From Rhodococcus zopfii NBRC 100606 = JCM 9919 (GTDB taxonomy: Bacteria > Actinomycetota > Actinomycetes > Mycobacteriales > Mycobacteriaceae), in NCBI RefSeq assembly GCF_001895025.1, contig NZ_BCXI01000028.1, positions 62,001-126,000 on the forward strand: DNA of 64,000 bases, in the 5' to 3' direction. The notes under the pieces are model-generated. The model was not told the DNA's origin. It worked only from the letters and a program-made list of their open reading frames with translations, and made no database searches. Positions within the stretch are counted from its first letter, which is position 1, and every line of letters starts with the position of its first letter. The position numbers and the translations under genes were made by a program. Positions 1 to 8,273 of the stretch are shown in pieces.

Positions 1-371
1 CCTACCTCGAACGCATGGACCTGGCCTATTCCGCCGCGGACGCGGTGATCTGCCGGTCCGGGGCAATGACCGTTGCCGAGGTGTCGGCGGTGGGGCTGCC
101 CGCGGTGTATGTGCCGCTCCCGCACGGCAACGGTGAGCAGGAATTGAACGCCCGTCCGGTCGTCGCGGCCGGGGGTGGAATGATCGTTTCGGATGCCGAC
201 CTGACGCCGGCGTTCGTGGTGGACTCGGTGGTCCCGCTGCTCGGCGACGCACAGCGGCTCTCCGAGATGGGGCGTTGCGCCGCCGGCGCCGGCCACCGAA
301 GCGCGGCAGACGAAGTCGCCCGGATCGTGCTCGACGTGGCCGGTACGGGCACGAACAGGAGTGATCGATGA
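1..371 (+). CDS. murG: MurG, C-terminal part (UDP-GlcNAc:lipid I GlcNAc-transferase)
   Basis: The last 122 residues of MurG; the 5' end lies outside the window and the frame starts at base 3. MurG is a peripheral membrane glycosyltransferase that adds GlcNAc to lipid I to make lipid II. The visible part holds the donor-nucleotide loop SGAMTVAE, the [13 protein letters not shown] stretch of the GT-B C-terminal domain and the VSDADLTP region, all expected for the UDP-GlcNAc-binding half. The stop codon overlaps the murC start (ATGA), so the two are probably translationally coupled. Assignment rests on these motifs and on the murC-ftsQ-ftsZ context. Confidence 0.93.
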   Translation, partial: YLERMDLAYSAADAVICRSGAMTVAEVSAVGLPAVYVPLPHGNGEQELNARPVVAAGGGMIVSDADLTPAFVVDSVVPLLGDAQRLSEMGRCAAGAGHRSAADEVARIVLDVAGTGTNRSDR

Positions 372-1900
372 GCGAGCAGCTACCCGCCGAACTGGAGCGG
401 GTGCACATGGTGGGCATCGGTGGGGCCGGGATGTCCGGCATCGCGCGGATCCTGCTGGCTCGCGGCGGCCAGGTGTCGGGATCGGATGCCAAGGAGAGTC
501 GCGGCGTGCTGGCCCTGCGCGCGCGGGGGGCGACGGTCCGCATCGGGCACGACGCGAGCGCACTGGACCTGCTCGACGGCGGGCCGACCGCGGTGGTGAC
601 CACCCACGCCGCCATCCCCAAGGACAATCCGGAGCTGGTCGCGGCGCGCGAACGGGGCATCCCGGTGCTGTTGCGCCCGGCCGTGCTCGCTTCGCTGATG
701 CGCGGGCACCGCACGTTTCTGGTCTCCGGTACCCACGGCAAGACGTCGACGACGTCGATGCTCGTGGTCACGCTGCAGCACTGCGGCTTCGATCCGTCGT
801 TCGCGGTCGGCGGCGAGCTGAACGAGTCCGGCACGAACGCGCACCACGGCAGCGGCGACGTCTTCGTCGCCGAAGCCGACGAGAGCGACGGATCGCTGCT
901 GCAGTACGACCCGAACGTGGTGATCGTGACGAACGTCGAGGCCGATCACCTGGACTTCTTCGGTACCGCCGAGGCGTATACGCAGGTGTTCGACGACTTC
1001 GTCGCCCGTATCGCGCCCGGGGGGCTTCTCGTGGTGTGCCTGGACGATCCGGGTTCGGCGGCACTGGCCCGCCGCGTGGTCGAACGTGACATCCCGGGTC
1101 TGCGCGTCGCCGGTTACGGCTCCGCCGACACGATCGGCACCGGCGAGCGCGTCGACGGTGTCCCCGTCGCGGTGCGGTTGGTGGCCTGGGAGGCCAAGGA
1201 CGTCGGAGGGGTCGCCGAGTTCCACCTCGCCGGTGAGGACACCCCGCGCACGGTACGACTGTCGGTGCCCGGACGCCACATGGCTCTCAACGCGCTGGCG
1301 GCCCTGCTCGCCGCGCTCGAGGCCGGTGCGCCGGTCGACGAGGCCATCGAGGGTCTGGCCGGATTCGGCGGTGTCCACCGGCGCTTCCAGTACAGCGGGC
1401 GGGAGCACGGTGTGCGGGTGTTCGACGACTACGCTCACCACCCGACGGAGGTGCGGGCGGTGCTGGCCGCCGCCGCGGAGCTCGTGGCGGGCGAGCCGCT
1501 GCGGTACGCCGCGTCGGGCACGGAACGTCCCCGCGTGATCGTCGTGTTCCAGCCACACCTGTATTCGCGGACGGAGACGTTCGCGGCGCAGTTCGGTTCT
1601 GCGCTCGACCTCGCCGACGAGGTCGTCGTACTCGACGTCTACGGCGCCCGCGAGGAGCCGATTCCGGGTGTGAGCGGCGCGCTGGTCGCACAGTCGGTAT
1701 CGAAGCCCGTGCACTACCAGCCGGACCTGTCCCTGGTGCCGCGTCAGGTGGCGCAACTGAGCCGGCCCGGCGACGTCGTCATCACGATGGGTGCCGGCGA
1801 TGTGACGATGCTGGGACGTCAGATCCTCGACGCGTTGCGCAGCAAGCCGGGCCGGTTCCGGGTGGGGCCGGTGGGCGGATCGGGGTCGGGCAGATCGTGA
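368..1900 (+). CDS. murC: UDP-N-acetylmuramate--L-alanine ligase MurC
   Basis: A cytoplasmic Mur ligase of 510 residues, close to the family's usual length of about 490. It adds L-alanine to UDP-MurNAc with ATP, the first step of the stem peptide. The N-terminal nucleotide fold starts with [14 protein letters not shown] (residues 13-26). The ATP loop [11 protein letters not shown] is near residue 120. The Mur central motifs EADESDGS and [10 protein letters not shown] follow, and the C-terminal domain has [11 protein letters not shown] and FQPHLYSRT. It starts inside the murG stop codon and its own stop overlaps the ftsQ GTG, so it sits in a tight operon. Confidence 0.97.
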   Translation: MSEQLPAELERVHMVGIGGAGMSGIARILLARGGQVSGSDAKESRGVLALRARGATVRIGHDASALDLLDGGPTAVVTTHAAIPKDNPELVAARERGIPVLLRPAVLASLMRGHRTFLVSGTHGKTSTTSMLVVTLQHCGFDPSFAVGGELNESGTNAHHGSGDVFVAEADESDGSLLQYDPNVVIVTNVEADHLDFFGTAEAYTQVFDDFVARIAPGGLLVVCLDDPGSAALARRVVERDIPGLRVAGYGSADTIGTGERVDGVPVAVRLVAWEAKDVGGVAEFHLAGEDTPRTVRLSVPGRHMALNALAALLAALEAGAPVDEAIEGLAGFGGVHRRFQYSGREHGVRVFDDYAHHPTEVRAVLAAAAELVAGEPLRYAASGTERPRVIVVFQPHLYSRTETFAAQFGSALDLADEVVVLDVYGAREEPIPGVSGALVAQSVSKPVHYQPDLSLVPRQVAQLSRPGDVVITMGAGDVTMLGRQILDALRSKPGRFRVGPVGGSGSGRS

Positions 1901-2634
1901 CCGAGACACCGACCCGCTCCGCGGCCCGGAAGCGCGCCGCACGCGCGGCCGCGCGCCGGCCTTCCGGCCGGTCGGTCCGGCTGCGCACGGTGTTCATCGG
2001 GGCCGGGGTGGTGATCGGTGTGCTCGGGATCATCGCGGTCGCCTGGCTGTCGCCGCTGCTGTCGGTGCGGACGGTCGAGATCGTCGGGGCGGAGACGATT
2101 CCGCGGGAGGACGTGCTCTCGCAGCTCGCCGTCGCGGAGGGAACGCCGCTGCTGCGGGTGGACACCGCGGCTGCGGCGCAACGCGTGGCGGAACTGCCGC
2201 GTGCCGCCGAGGTGCGGGTACAGCGCGTGTACCCGTCGACCGTGCGGGTCACGGTGACCGAACGGGTCGCCGAGGTGTACTTCGACGCACCCGACGGCAC
2301 GCATTCGGTCGACGCCGAGGGAGTCGACTTCGCGGTGGAACCGCCGCCGATGCAGACCCCGCGACTCGTCACCGCCACCCCCGGTACCGGCGATCCGGCG
2401 ACGGCCGCGGCGCTCGAGGTGCTCGGGTTCTTGCCTCCCGAGCTGCGTTTCCAGGTGACAGAGGTGGCCGCGGCGTCCCCGACGGACATCTCGCTGACGC
2501 TGCTCGACGGCCGGGTCGTGGTGTGGGGTGGAACGGACCGGTCGGACCGGAAGGCGGCTGTTGTGATCCACCTGCTCACCCAGCCGGGCCAGACCTACGA
2601 CGTGGCCGGCCCGGACCTGCCGACGGTGCGGTGA
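1897..2634 (+). CDS. ftsQ: Cell division protein FtsQ
   Basis: A bitopic divisome protein of 245 residues. It has a basic, Arg/Ala-rich cytoplasmic N-terminus (residues 1-29), one transmembrane segment (about 32-54, [20 protein letters not shown]) and then the POTRA domain, opening with [17 protein letters not shown]. The FtsQ domain continues to the C-terminus ([16 protein letters not shown]). FtsQ links the early divisome to the FtsL-FtsB septal complex. GTG at 1897 is chosen because it overlaps the murC stop as GTGA and gives the full N-terminal tail. It is the last gene before a separate ftsZ promoter region. Confidence 0.92.
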   Translation: MTETPTRSAARKRAARAAARRPSGRSVRLRTVFIGAGVVIGVLGIIAVAWLSPLLSVRTVEIVGAETIPREDVLSQLAVAEGTPLLRVDTAAAAQRVAELPRAAEVRVQRVYPSTVRVTVTERVAEVYFDAPDGTHSVDAEGVDFAVEPPPMQTPRLVTATPGTGDPATAAALEVLGFLPPELRFQVTEVAAASPTDISLTLLDGRVVVWGGTDRSDRKAAVVIHLLTQPGQTYDVAGPDLPTVR

Positions 2635-2725
2635 CACGATGCGCGGAAATTCGTGGCGACTCGTCGGCGCGTCTGCTGGCATATGGCGGTCGCAGTGCCA
2701 TAGCGTTTCGCCTCAGTCCGGTTAC

Positions 2726-2757
2726 TTGACATAACCTTCAACCTGTGGTTGAGGGTT
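2726..2757 (+). promoter_or_regulatory. ftsZ upstream element: TTGACA box and imperfect inverted repeat
   Basis: TTGACA lies at 2726-2731. It is followed at once by AACCTTCAACC (2733-2743), a 3-base loop and GGTTGAGGGTT (2747-2757), an 11-bp inverted repeat with one mismatch. It sits in the 195-bp gap between ftsQ and ftsZ, the largest gap in the division cluster so far. The -35-like box fits an ftsZ-specific promoter, but no good -10 sits at the right spacing, so the exact promoter is inferred. The hairpin could equally act in the ftsZ 5' UTR. Confidence 0.55.
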
Positions 2758-2829
2758 TGCCCGGTGGCCCAGCATGTTCGAGACAACGATCGATCGAAGC
2801 GTGACCCGAAACCAGGAAGGCGAGAGCCC

Positions 2830-4014
2830 ATGACGCCCCCGCACAACTACCTCGCCGTAATCAAGGTCGTCGGTATCGGCGGTGGCGGCGTGAACGCGGT
2901 CAACCGCATGATCGAGCAGGGACTCAAGGGAGTCGAGTTCATCGCGGTCAACACCGACGCGCAGGCACTTCTCATGTCCGACGCCGACGTCAAGCTCGAC
3001 GTCGGCCGCGAACTGACCCGCGGACTCGGGGCAGGCGCCGATCCCGAGGTCGGCCGGAAGGCCGCCGAGGATCACAAGGACGAGATCGAGGAGGTGCTCA
3101 AGGGTGCCGACATGGTGTTCGTCACCGCCGGCGAGGGCGGCGGAACCGGTACCGGTGGGGCGCCGGTCGTCGCCAGCATCGCGCGCAAGCTCGGTGCGTT
3201 GACGGTCGGTGTCGTCACCCGGCCGTTCTCGTTCGAGGGCAAGCGCCGCGGCGGCCAGGCCGACACCGGCATCCAGACGCTGCGCGAATCGTGCGACACG
3301 CTCATCGTGATCCCCAACGACCGGCTGCTCCAGCTCGGCGACGCCGCCGTCAGCCTCATGGATGCGTTTCGCTCCGCCGACGAGGTGCTGCTCAACGGTG
3401 TCCAGGGCATCACCGATCTCATCACCACACCCGGTCTGATCAACGTCGACTTCGCCGACGTGAAGGGCGTCATGTCGGGTGCCGGCAGCGCCCTCATGGG
3501 CATCGGTTCGGCGCGCGGGGAGGGCCGGGCCATCAAGGCGGCCGAGGCTGCCATCAACTCGCCGCTGCTCGAGGCGTCGATGGAAGGCGCCCGCGGCGTG
3601 CTGCTGTCCATCGCCGGTGGCTCCGACCTCGGTCTCTTCGAGATCAACGAGGCGGCGTCGCTCGTGCAGGAAGCCGCGCACATCGACGCCAACATCATCT
3701 TCGGCACGGTGATCGACGACTCCCTCGGCGACGAGGTTCGCGTCACGGTCATCGCTGCCGGATTCGACGGGGGAACCCCGGCCCGGCGCCCGGTCGAGGC
3801 ACCCGCCCAGCCGGCCGCGCGTACCGGCACGATCAGCCCGGCCCGCGCCGGGGAACTCGGCCGCAGCGATCGGGCCGAGGAAACCGCCCGGGACGCCGCA
3901 CCCACCGGCGCCGGTGCCGTCGGCGCGCCCGGCAGCGTGCAGCCGCGTCCGGTGCCCGTCGACGACGAGGACGGCGACGACGACGTCGACGTGCCGATCT
4001 TCATGCGACGGTGA
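2830..4014 (+). CDS. ftsZ: Cell division protein FtsZ
   Basis: Tubulin-like GTPase of 394 residues that polymerises into the Z ring. The N-terminus reads [20 protein letters not shown]. The tubulin signature GGGTGTG is near residue 103 and the T7 region NVDFADVK near residue 205. The acidic, Pro/Ala-rich linker ends in the conserved tail [10 protein letters not shown] that binds SepF and other divisome partners. ATG 2830 is chosen over an upstream in-frame codon at 2749 because it gives the usual N-terminus and follows an AGGAAGG site (about 2812-2818). The stop overlaps the pgeF start. Confidence 0.98.
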   Translation: MTPPHNYLAVIKVVGIGGGGVNAVNRMIEQGLKGVEFIAVNTDAQALLMSDADVKLDVGRELTRGLGAGADPEVGRKAAEDHKDEIEEVLKGADMVFVTAGEGGGTGTGGAPVVASIARKLGALTVGVVTRPFSFEGKRRGGQADTGIQTLRESCDTLIVIPNDRLLQLGDAAVSLMDAFRSADEVLLNGVQGITDLITTPGLINVDFADVKGVMSGAGSALMGIGSARGEGRAIKAAEAAINSPLLEASMEGARGVLLSIAGGSDLGLFEINEAASLVQEAAHIDANIIFGTVIDDSLGDEVRVTVIAAGFDGGTPARRPVEAPAQPAARTGTISPARAGELGRSDRAEETARDAAPTGAGAVGAPGSVQPRPVPVDDEDGDDDVDVPIFMRR

Positions 4015-4766
4015 CGGTGTCGCAGAACACACTCCGCGCCCGCAGAGTCGTCACCACGCGTGCCGGGGGTGTGTCCGCACCCCCGTACGACTCGTTCAAT
4101 CTGGGCGACCACGTCGGCGACGACCCGGCCGCCGTCGCCGCGAACCGACGCCGCCTCGCGTCGGTGATCGGACTGCCCCCCGAGCGGTTCGTGTGGATGG
4201 AACAGATCCACAGCCGCAACGTCACGGTCGTGGACGGTCCGGTGGACGGTCCGGTGCCCGCGACCGATGCCCTGGTCACCCGCGAGGTCGGTCTCGCTCT
4301 GGTGACCCTCAGCGCCGACTGTGTGTCGGTCCTGCTGGCCGACGAGGAAGCCGGGGTCGCCGCCGCCGCCCACGCCGGCCGGATCGGTGCCCGCATCGGC
4401 ATCGTGCCGGCGGTCGTGGAGGCCATGGTCGAGCTCGGTGCGCGGCCCGAGCGGATCGGTGCGTTCCTCGGACCGGCCGCGAGCGGCCGCCGCTACGAGG
4501 TTCCCGCGGCGATGCGTGACGACGTCGAAGCGCACCTGCCCGGCAGCGCCACCCGCACCGTGAAGGGCACCCCCGGCCTGGATCTGCGGGCCGGTCTGCG
4601 CCGGCAGCTGCTGGACCTCGGCGTCTCCGCGGTGGCGGAGGATCCGCGGTGCACTATCGAGGACACCATGCTGTTCAGTCACCGGCGTTCGGACCCCACG
4701 GGCCGGCTCGCATCGGTGATCTGGCTCGAGGAACAGCCCCCGGCGGCTGCGGAGAGCACCGAATGA
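4011..4766 (+). CDS. pgeF: PgeF/YfiH family purine nucleoside phosphorylase (laccase domain)
   Basis: 251 residues of the YfiH/YlmD (Cu-oxidase_4) family, once called polyphenol oxidases. Family members have purine nucleoside phosphorylase or adenosine deaminase-type activity and can edit peptidoglycan precursors. The metal-binding set is visible: [15 protein letters not shown] and [12 protein letters not shown] give the His-Cys-His pattern. The usual WRG after the last His reads GRIG here. GTG 4011 overlaps the ftsZ stop as GTGA; GTG 4017 is a possible alternative. This gene follows ftsZ in most actinobacterial division clusters. Confidence 0.88.
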   Translation: MTVSQNTLRARRVVTTRAGGVSAPPYDSFNLGDHVGDDPAAVAANRRRLASVIGLPPERFVWMEQIHSRNVTVVDGPVDGPVPATDALVTREVGLALVTLSADCVSVLLADEEAGVAAAAHAGRIGARIGIVPAVVEAMVELGARPERIGAFLGPAASGRRYEVPAAMRDDVEAHLPGSATRTVKGTPGLDLRAGLRRQLLDLGVSAVAEDPRCTIEDTMLFSHRRSDPTGRLASVIWLEEQPPAAAESTE

Positions 4767-5503
4767 GCGAGCACGGCGCCGTGGACGCTCGGCGCGCCGA
4801 GCTCGCCGAGGCGCTGGCGGCGGTGCGTCGTCGTCTGGACGAGGCGGCCCGGGCCGCCGGCCGCGCGCCCGGCGACGTGGCGCTGCTGCCGGTGACGAAG
4901 TACTTCCCGGCATCGGATGCGGTGCTGCTGTACGAACTGGGGTGCCGTTCCTTCGGGGAATCCCGCGAGCAGGAGGCCGGTGCGAAAATCGCCCGATTCC
5001 GCGAGTCGGTCATCGATCCCGATGTCGCCTGGCACATGATCGGGCGGCTGCAACGCAACAAGGCGCGCGCGGTGGCCCGATGGGCGCACACGATCCACTC
5101 CGTCGACAGCATCCGGCTCGCCGACGCGGTCGCGGCCGGGGTGCGCGCCGCGCGCGAGTCCGGCGACCGCACCACCCCGATCCGGGTGTTGCTGCAGGTC
5201 AGCCTGGACGCCGATCCGCAGCGCGGGGGTGTGGTCGCGGCCGATCTCGATGCGTTGGCGGCCGCGGTGGCCGGCGCGGACGAACTGGAACTGGCGGGGC
5301 TGATGGGGGTTCCCCCACTCGGCTGGGACCCCGACGCCGCGTTCGAGCAGCTTGCGGGCATGCACGCGGACGTACTGCGCAGCCACCCCGGGGCGACCGA
5401 GTTGTCGGCCGGGATGTCCGGTGATCTAGAGCAGGCGGTTCGGTGGGGTTCGACATGCGTGCGTGTCGGAACCGCTGTGTTGGGTCGACGACCGTTAGCC
5501 TGA
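4763..5503 (+). CDS. yggS: YggS family PLP homeostasis protein
   Basis: 246 residues forming a single alanine-racemase-like TIM barrel, the fold of YggS/PROSC proteins. They bind pyridoxal phosphate without known catalysis and keep PLP and amino-acid pools balanced. The PLP lysine is K46 in [10 protein letters not shown]. Other family motifs are [33 protein letters not shown] and the phosphate site [17 protein letters not shown]. The start overlaps the pgeF stop (ATGA). Sequence order and spacing match the ylmD-ylmE pair that precedes sepF in Gram-positive bacteria. Confidence 0.93.
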   Translation: MSEHGAVDARRAELAEALAAVRRRLDEAARAAGRAPGDVALLPVTKYFPASDAVLLYELGCRSFGESREQEAGAKIARFRESVIDPDVAWHMIGRLQRNKARAVARWAHTIHSVDSIRLADAVAAGVRAARESGDRTTPIRVLLQVSLDADPQRGGVVAADLDALAAAVAGADELELAGLMGVPPLGWDPDAAFEQLAGMHADVLRSHPGATELSAGMSGDLEQAVRWGSTCVRVGTAVLGRRPLA

Positions 5504-5535
5504 TCTTCAACCGCCGCGCGAGGGAAGGGCGATCG

Positions 5536-6207
5536 ATGAGCACACTCCACAAGTTCAAGGCCTACTTCGGGATGGTGCCGCTCGAAGACTACGAGGACGA
5601 CTACCTCGATGATCCGGCGAGCGCACGCCGTGAACGTGACCGCGAACGCGAGTACAGCGATCCGTCGTATTCCGGTGGATACGGTCCCTCCCACCGCGAC
5701 GACTACCCGCCGTCGCGTCGGGATGAGCCCGTCCACGAGTTCCCTCAGGACGATTTCGATCGGTACGACGCTCCGGCCCGCCCGGCGCGGGTCGAGCCGA
5801 TCTCGGCGCGCGCGCCGCGCGCCGCTTCTGCACCGACCCGCGCCCCCGGCCGATCCTCGCTGGCGGGGGAGTCGCGACTCGAACGCGCCGAAGCTCGCCG
5901 CGGTGCCCTGTTCGACGAGGGAGGTCCGTTGTCGAAGATCACCACCCTGCGCCCGCGCGACTACGGTGAGGCCCGCACGATCGGGGAACGGTTCCGTGAC
6001 GGCACCCCGGTCATCATGGACCTGGTCGAGATGAGCAACGCGGACGCGAAGCGGCTCGTCGACTTCGCGGCCGGCCTGGCCTTCGCGCTGCGCGGTTCGT
6101 TCGACAAGGTCGCCACAAAGGTGTTCCTGCTGTCGCCGGCCGACATCGACGTCTCCGCCGAGGAACGTCGCCGTATCGCCGAGACGGGCTTCTACAGCCA
6201 GCAGTGA
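5536..6207 (+). CDS. sepF: Cell division protein SepF
   Basis: 223 residues. The N-terminal amphipathic helix [19 protein letters not shown] is the membrane-binding segment. A long acidic and Arg/Pro-rich disordered linker (about 20-130) follows. The C-terminal SepF domain runs from about residue 140 to the end and holds [19 protein letters not shown] and [23 protein letters not shown]. SepF anchors FtsZ filaments to the membrane; in actinobacteria it replaces FtsA. ATG 5536 follows AGGGAAGGGC and gives the conserved N-terminus. A strong terminator lies downstream, so the transcript likely ends here. Confidence 0.96.
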   Translation: MSTLHKFKAYFGMVPLEDYEDDYLDDPASARRERDREREYSDPSYSGGYGPSHRDDYPPSRRDEPVHEFPQDDFDRYDAPARPARVEPISARAPRAASAPTRAPGRSSLAGESRLERAEARRGALFDEGGPLSKITTLRPRDYGEARTIGERFRDGTPVIMDLVEMSNADAKRLVDFAAGLAFALRGSFDKVATKVFLLSPADIDVSAEERRRIAETGFYSQQ

Positions 6208-6236
6208 CCGCCGGCAGGGCCGACCCGAGCCTCCGG

Positions 6237-6285
6237 AACGCCCGGCGCATGGTGCAGATCACCGTGCGCCGGGCGTTTCGGTTTT
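6237..6285 (+). terminator. Rho-independent terminator after sepF
   Basis: AACGCCCGGCGCA (6237-6249) pairs with TGCGCCGGGCGTT (6265-6277). Inside the loop GGTG/CACC adds four pairs. The stem is followed by TCGGTTTT. It is the best intrinsic terminator in the window and separates sepF from yggT and wag31. Confidence 0.85.
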
Positions 6286-6318
6286 GATCGATCCGTCTTC
6301 GTCGGGCAGAGTGGGCGG

Positions 6319-6609
6319 GTGGCCGTATTCGAGGTGCTCTGGTTCCTGCTCTTCATTTTCTGGCTCCTGTTGATCGGGCGAATCATCGTCGAGTTCATCC
6401 GGACCTTTGCACGGGACTGGAAACCGACGGGTTTCGTCGTCGTGGTCCTCGAAGCGATCTTCACGGTCACGGATCCGCCCGTGAAGCTGCTCCGGCGGCT
6501 CATCCCCCCGCTTTCGCTGGGGGGCGTGCGGCTCGATCTGTCCATCATGGTCTTGCTGTTCATCGTCTATTTCCTGATGGCATTCATCCCGCGCGGAGGC
6601 ATGGCCTGA
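6319..6609 (+). CDS. YggT family membrane protein
   Basis: 96 residues with two transmembrane segments (about 4-22, VLWFLLFIFWLLLIGRII, and 74-92, LSIMVLLFIVYFLMAFI). Between them lies the family motif VTDPPVKLLRRLIPPLSLGGVRLDLS. YggT proteins are encoded between sepF and divIVA/wag31 in most Gram-positive genomes. Their role is unclear; osmotic stress and division have been proposed. GTG 6319 gives the standard N-terminus, with no strong ribosome site in front, so a leaderless or short-leader transcript downstream of the sepF terminator is possible. Confidence 0.88.
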   Translation: MAVFEVLWFLLFIFWLLLIGRIIVEFIRTFARDWKPTGFVVVVLEAIFTVTDPPVKLLRRLIPPLSLGGVRLDLSIMVLLFIVYFLMAFIPRGGMA

Positions 6610-6704
6610 TGGCCGACACCCGCATTGCGCAGGCTGCGCGAACGGTGCTCTGTGCCAGAATGGAATGCCAGATACAGTGGGGTCGATACGCGTGACGCAT
6701 TACA

Positions 6705-6831
6705 GGTATCGACTGCACTGTGGCTTTCGGCAGGGTCGTCGATATCGACGGTACTGCGGATATCCACACGACTGCGTATATCGACCGGATCGTCGATTTT
6801 CGACCCGAATGTGGATATCGCTGAACGCTGC
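6705..6831. repeat. Degenerate 18-bp tandem repeat upstream of wag31
   Basis: Seven consecutive units of 18 bp fill most of the gap before wag31. Units at 6741 (GATATCGACGGTACTGCG) and 6759 (GATATCCACACGACTGCG) are the clearest. Units at 6705 (GGTATCGACTGCACTGTG), 6777 (TATATCGACCGGATCGTC), 6795 (GATTTTCGACCCGAATGT) and 6814 (GATATCGCTGAACGCTGC) are more diverged. The core is GATATCGAC, with an ACTGCG-like second half. The stretch looks AT-richer than its surroundings and ends 35 bp before the wag31 ATG, where a promoter is expected. A regulatory array is inferred. Confidence 0.7.
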
Positions 6832-6866
6832 TTGACCGCTTACACGACGCGTGAAGGGACCCTTCC

Positions 6867-7718
6867 ATGCCGCTGACACCAGCTGATGTGCACAATGTCG
6901 CGTTCAGCAAGCCTCCGATCGGGAAGCGTGGCTACAACGAGGACGAGGTGGATGCCTTCCTCGACCTCGTCGAGCAGGAGCTGACGAGCCTCATCGAGGA
7001 GAACGCCGACCTGCGCCAGCGGGTGGCGGAGCTCGATCAGGAACTCGCCGACGCGAAGAAGAACGCGCGCTCGGGCGGGCAGGTTCCGGCCGCAGCTCCG
7101 AAACCGGAACCCGCGCGAGTGGTGGAGACTCCGAAGCCGGAACCGGTCCCGGTTCCGGCGCCCGCACCGGCCCCCGTGGCGGCTGCTGCCCCGGCCGGCG
7201 GCGACTCCAGCATGCAGGCCGCCAAGGTGATCGGACTCGCCCAGGAGATGGCGGACCGGCTCACCAGCGACGCCAAGTCCGAGGCCGAGGAGCTCGTGCG
7301 CAATGCCCGCACCAACTCCGAGCAGCTGGTTTCGGACGCCCGGACCCGCAGCGAGGCGATGATCGCTGACGCGCGCCAGAAGTCCGACGCGATGCTGGCC
7401 GATGCCCGGACCCGCTCCGAGACGCAGTTGCGTCAGGCCAAGGAGAAGGCCGACGCGTTGCAGGCGGACGCGGAGAAGAAGCACACCGAGATCATGGCGA
7501 CCATCAACCAGCAGCGTTCGGTGCTCGAGGGTCGTATCGAGCGGCTCAAGACGTTCGAGCGCGAGTACCGCGTGCGCCTGAAGTCGTACCTGGAGTCGCA
7601 GCTCGAAGAGCTCGAGCAGCGCGGTTCCGCGGTGCCGGTCGACGGTGACGAGGACACGTTCAACGGGTCGGGTTCGTCGTCGTTCGGATCCACTTCGTTC
7701 GCCAAGGGCAGCAACTGA
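6867..7718 (+). CDS. wag31: Polar growth/cell shape protein Wag31 (DivIVA)
   Basis: 283-residue DivIVA homologue that marks the cell pole and organises apical peptidoglycan synthesis in Mycobacteriales. The N-terminal membrane-binding domain is typical: [33 protein letters not shown], given here only by its ends and centre (residues 1-34). A first coiled coil spans 35-70. A Pro/Ala/Glu linker (about 75-112, alternating KPEP and PAPAP) follows. A long coiled coil with repeated [10 protein letters not shown]-type units runs to about 250, and the Gly/Ser tail is flexible. The gene is monocistronic or co-transcribed with the small membrane gene downstream. Confidence 0.97.
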   Translation: MPLTPADVHNVAFSKPPIGKRGYNEDEVDAFLDLVEQELTSLIEENADLRQRVAELDQELADAKKNARSGGQVPAAAPKPEPARVVETPKPEPVPVPAPAPAPVAAAAPAGGDSSMQAAKVIGLAQEMADRLTSDAKSEAEELVRNARTNSEQLVSDARTRSEAMIADARQKSDAMLADARTRSETQLRQAKEKADALQADAEKKHTEIMATINQQRSVLEGRIERLKTFEREYRVRLKSYLESQLEELEQRGSAVPVDGDEDTFNGSGSSSFGSTSFAKGSN

Positions 7719-7761
7719 TCGAGCGCCTGGTCCGGTGCCGAACCTCGGAAGAGGATTCGAC

Positions 7762-7983
7762 GTGCTCGTGGTGACTCTCGTTCTCGCAGCCATCGGATTC
7801 GGCCTGCTGGTCGTCGCGGTGATGACCGGCTCGGTCGCCTGGGCCTGGGCCTGCATCGTGGTGTGTGTGGTGGGGGCGGTCCTGCTGCTGGTCAGTGCGC
7901 TGACCGGCACGCGTGCCGCTCCCGCCGCGCCTACCGATCGACGATCGCGACGGTCCGACGGCGACCGTGATCGAACCGACTGA
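7762..7983 (+). CDS. Small two-TM membrane protein downstream of wag31
   Basis: 73 residues: two hydrophobic segments (about 2-22 and 27-48, [21 protein letters not shown]) and a very basic/acidic C-terminal tail ([14 protein letters not shown]). It occupies the position of the small membrane gene Rv2144c next to wag31 in Mycobacterium. GTG 7762 is chosen because GGAAGAGGA (7747-7755) is well spaced in front of it; an in-frame GTG at 7735 would add nine residues. No function is known. A link to polar growth is suggested only by position. Confidence 0.65.
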   Translation: MLVVTLVLAAIGFGLLVVAVMTGSVAWAWACIVVCVVGAVLLLVSALTGTRAAPAAPTDRRSRRSDGDRDRTD

Positions 7984-8005
7984 CAGTACGTCCTACAATG
8001 GGTGA

Positions 8006-8273
8006 GTCCCGGTTCGGCCGGGAATGGACGAAACCCCGGCACGTCCGGGGAGGCGATGATCCGGCCATCACCGGGGAGCTTTCGGAAGAACGGTTGATCC
8101 GCCCGTGGCGGCGCAACTCAGTAGAACCGAACGGGTGGGCCCGTCACAGCCTGCACGAGTGGCCCGTCCGGTCCCGACCGGACGGTGCAAGCGGGGTGGT
8201 ACCGCGGTCGCAGCGCACGGTGCGTGGTGATCGTCCCCGTGCCGAGCACGTCCAGGCACGGAGGAGCCCCGCA
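8006..8273 (+). promoter_or_regulatory. T-box riboswitch leader of ileS
   Basis: The leader between a TACAAT -10 box (7994-7999) and the ileS GTG carries the T-box core AGCGGGGTGGTACCGCGG (8190-8207). Within it, TGGT (8197-8200) is the tRNA acceptor-end pairing site. Upstream is the GGGGAGC-type element following two ATC triplets (8059-8061 and 8067-8069). ATC is an isoleucine codon; the second triplet, followed by A, is the better specifier candidate. No U-run terminator separates the core from ileS, and the ribosome site GGAGGAG (8260-8266) lies just downstream. This fits the translational T-box class known for actinobacterial ileS: uncharged tRNA-Ile would free the ribosome site. Confidence 0.88.

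Noticed and set aside
380-1942. Long minus-strand open frame of 520 codons across murC
   Set aside because: Shadow of murC in high-GC DNA. It is Arg/His/Asp-rich with no domain, and murC is certain.
6705-6831. The wag31 upstream repeats as a CRISPR array
   Set aside because: Units are 18 bp, degenerate and directly adjacent, with no spacers and no cas genes.
6625-6876. 83-codon plus-strand frame with hexapeptide repeats before wag31
   Set aside because: It overlaps the wag31 start, begins at TTG without a good ribosome site and uses three ATA codons. The DNA repeat explains the periodicity better.
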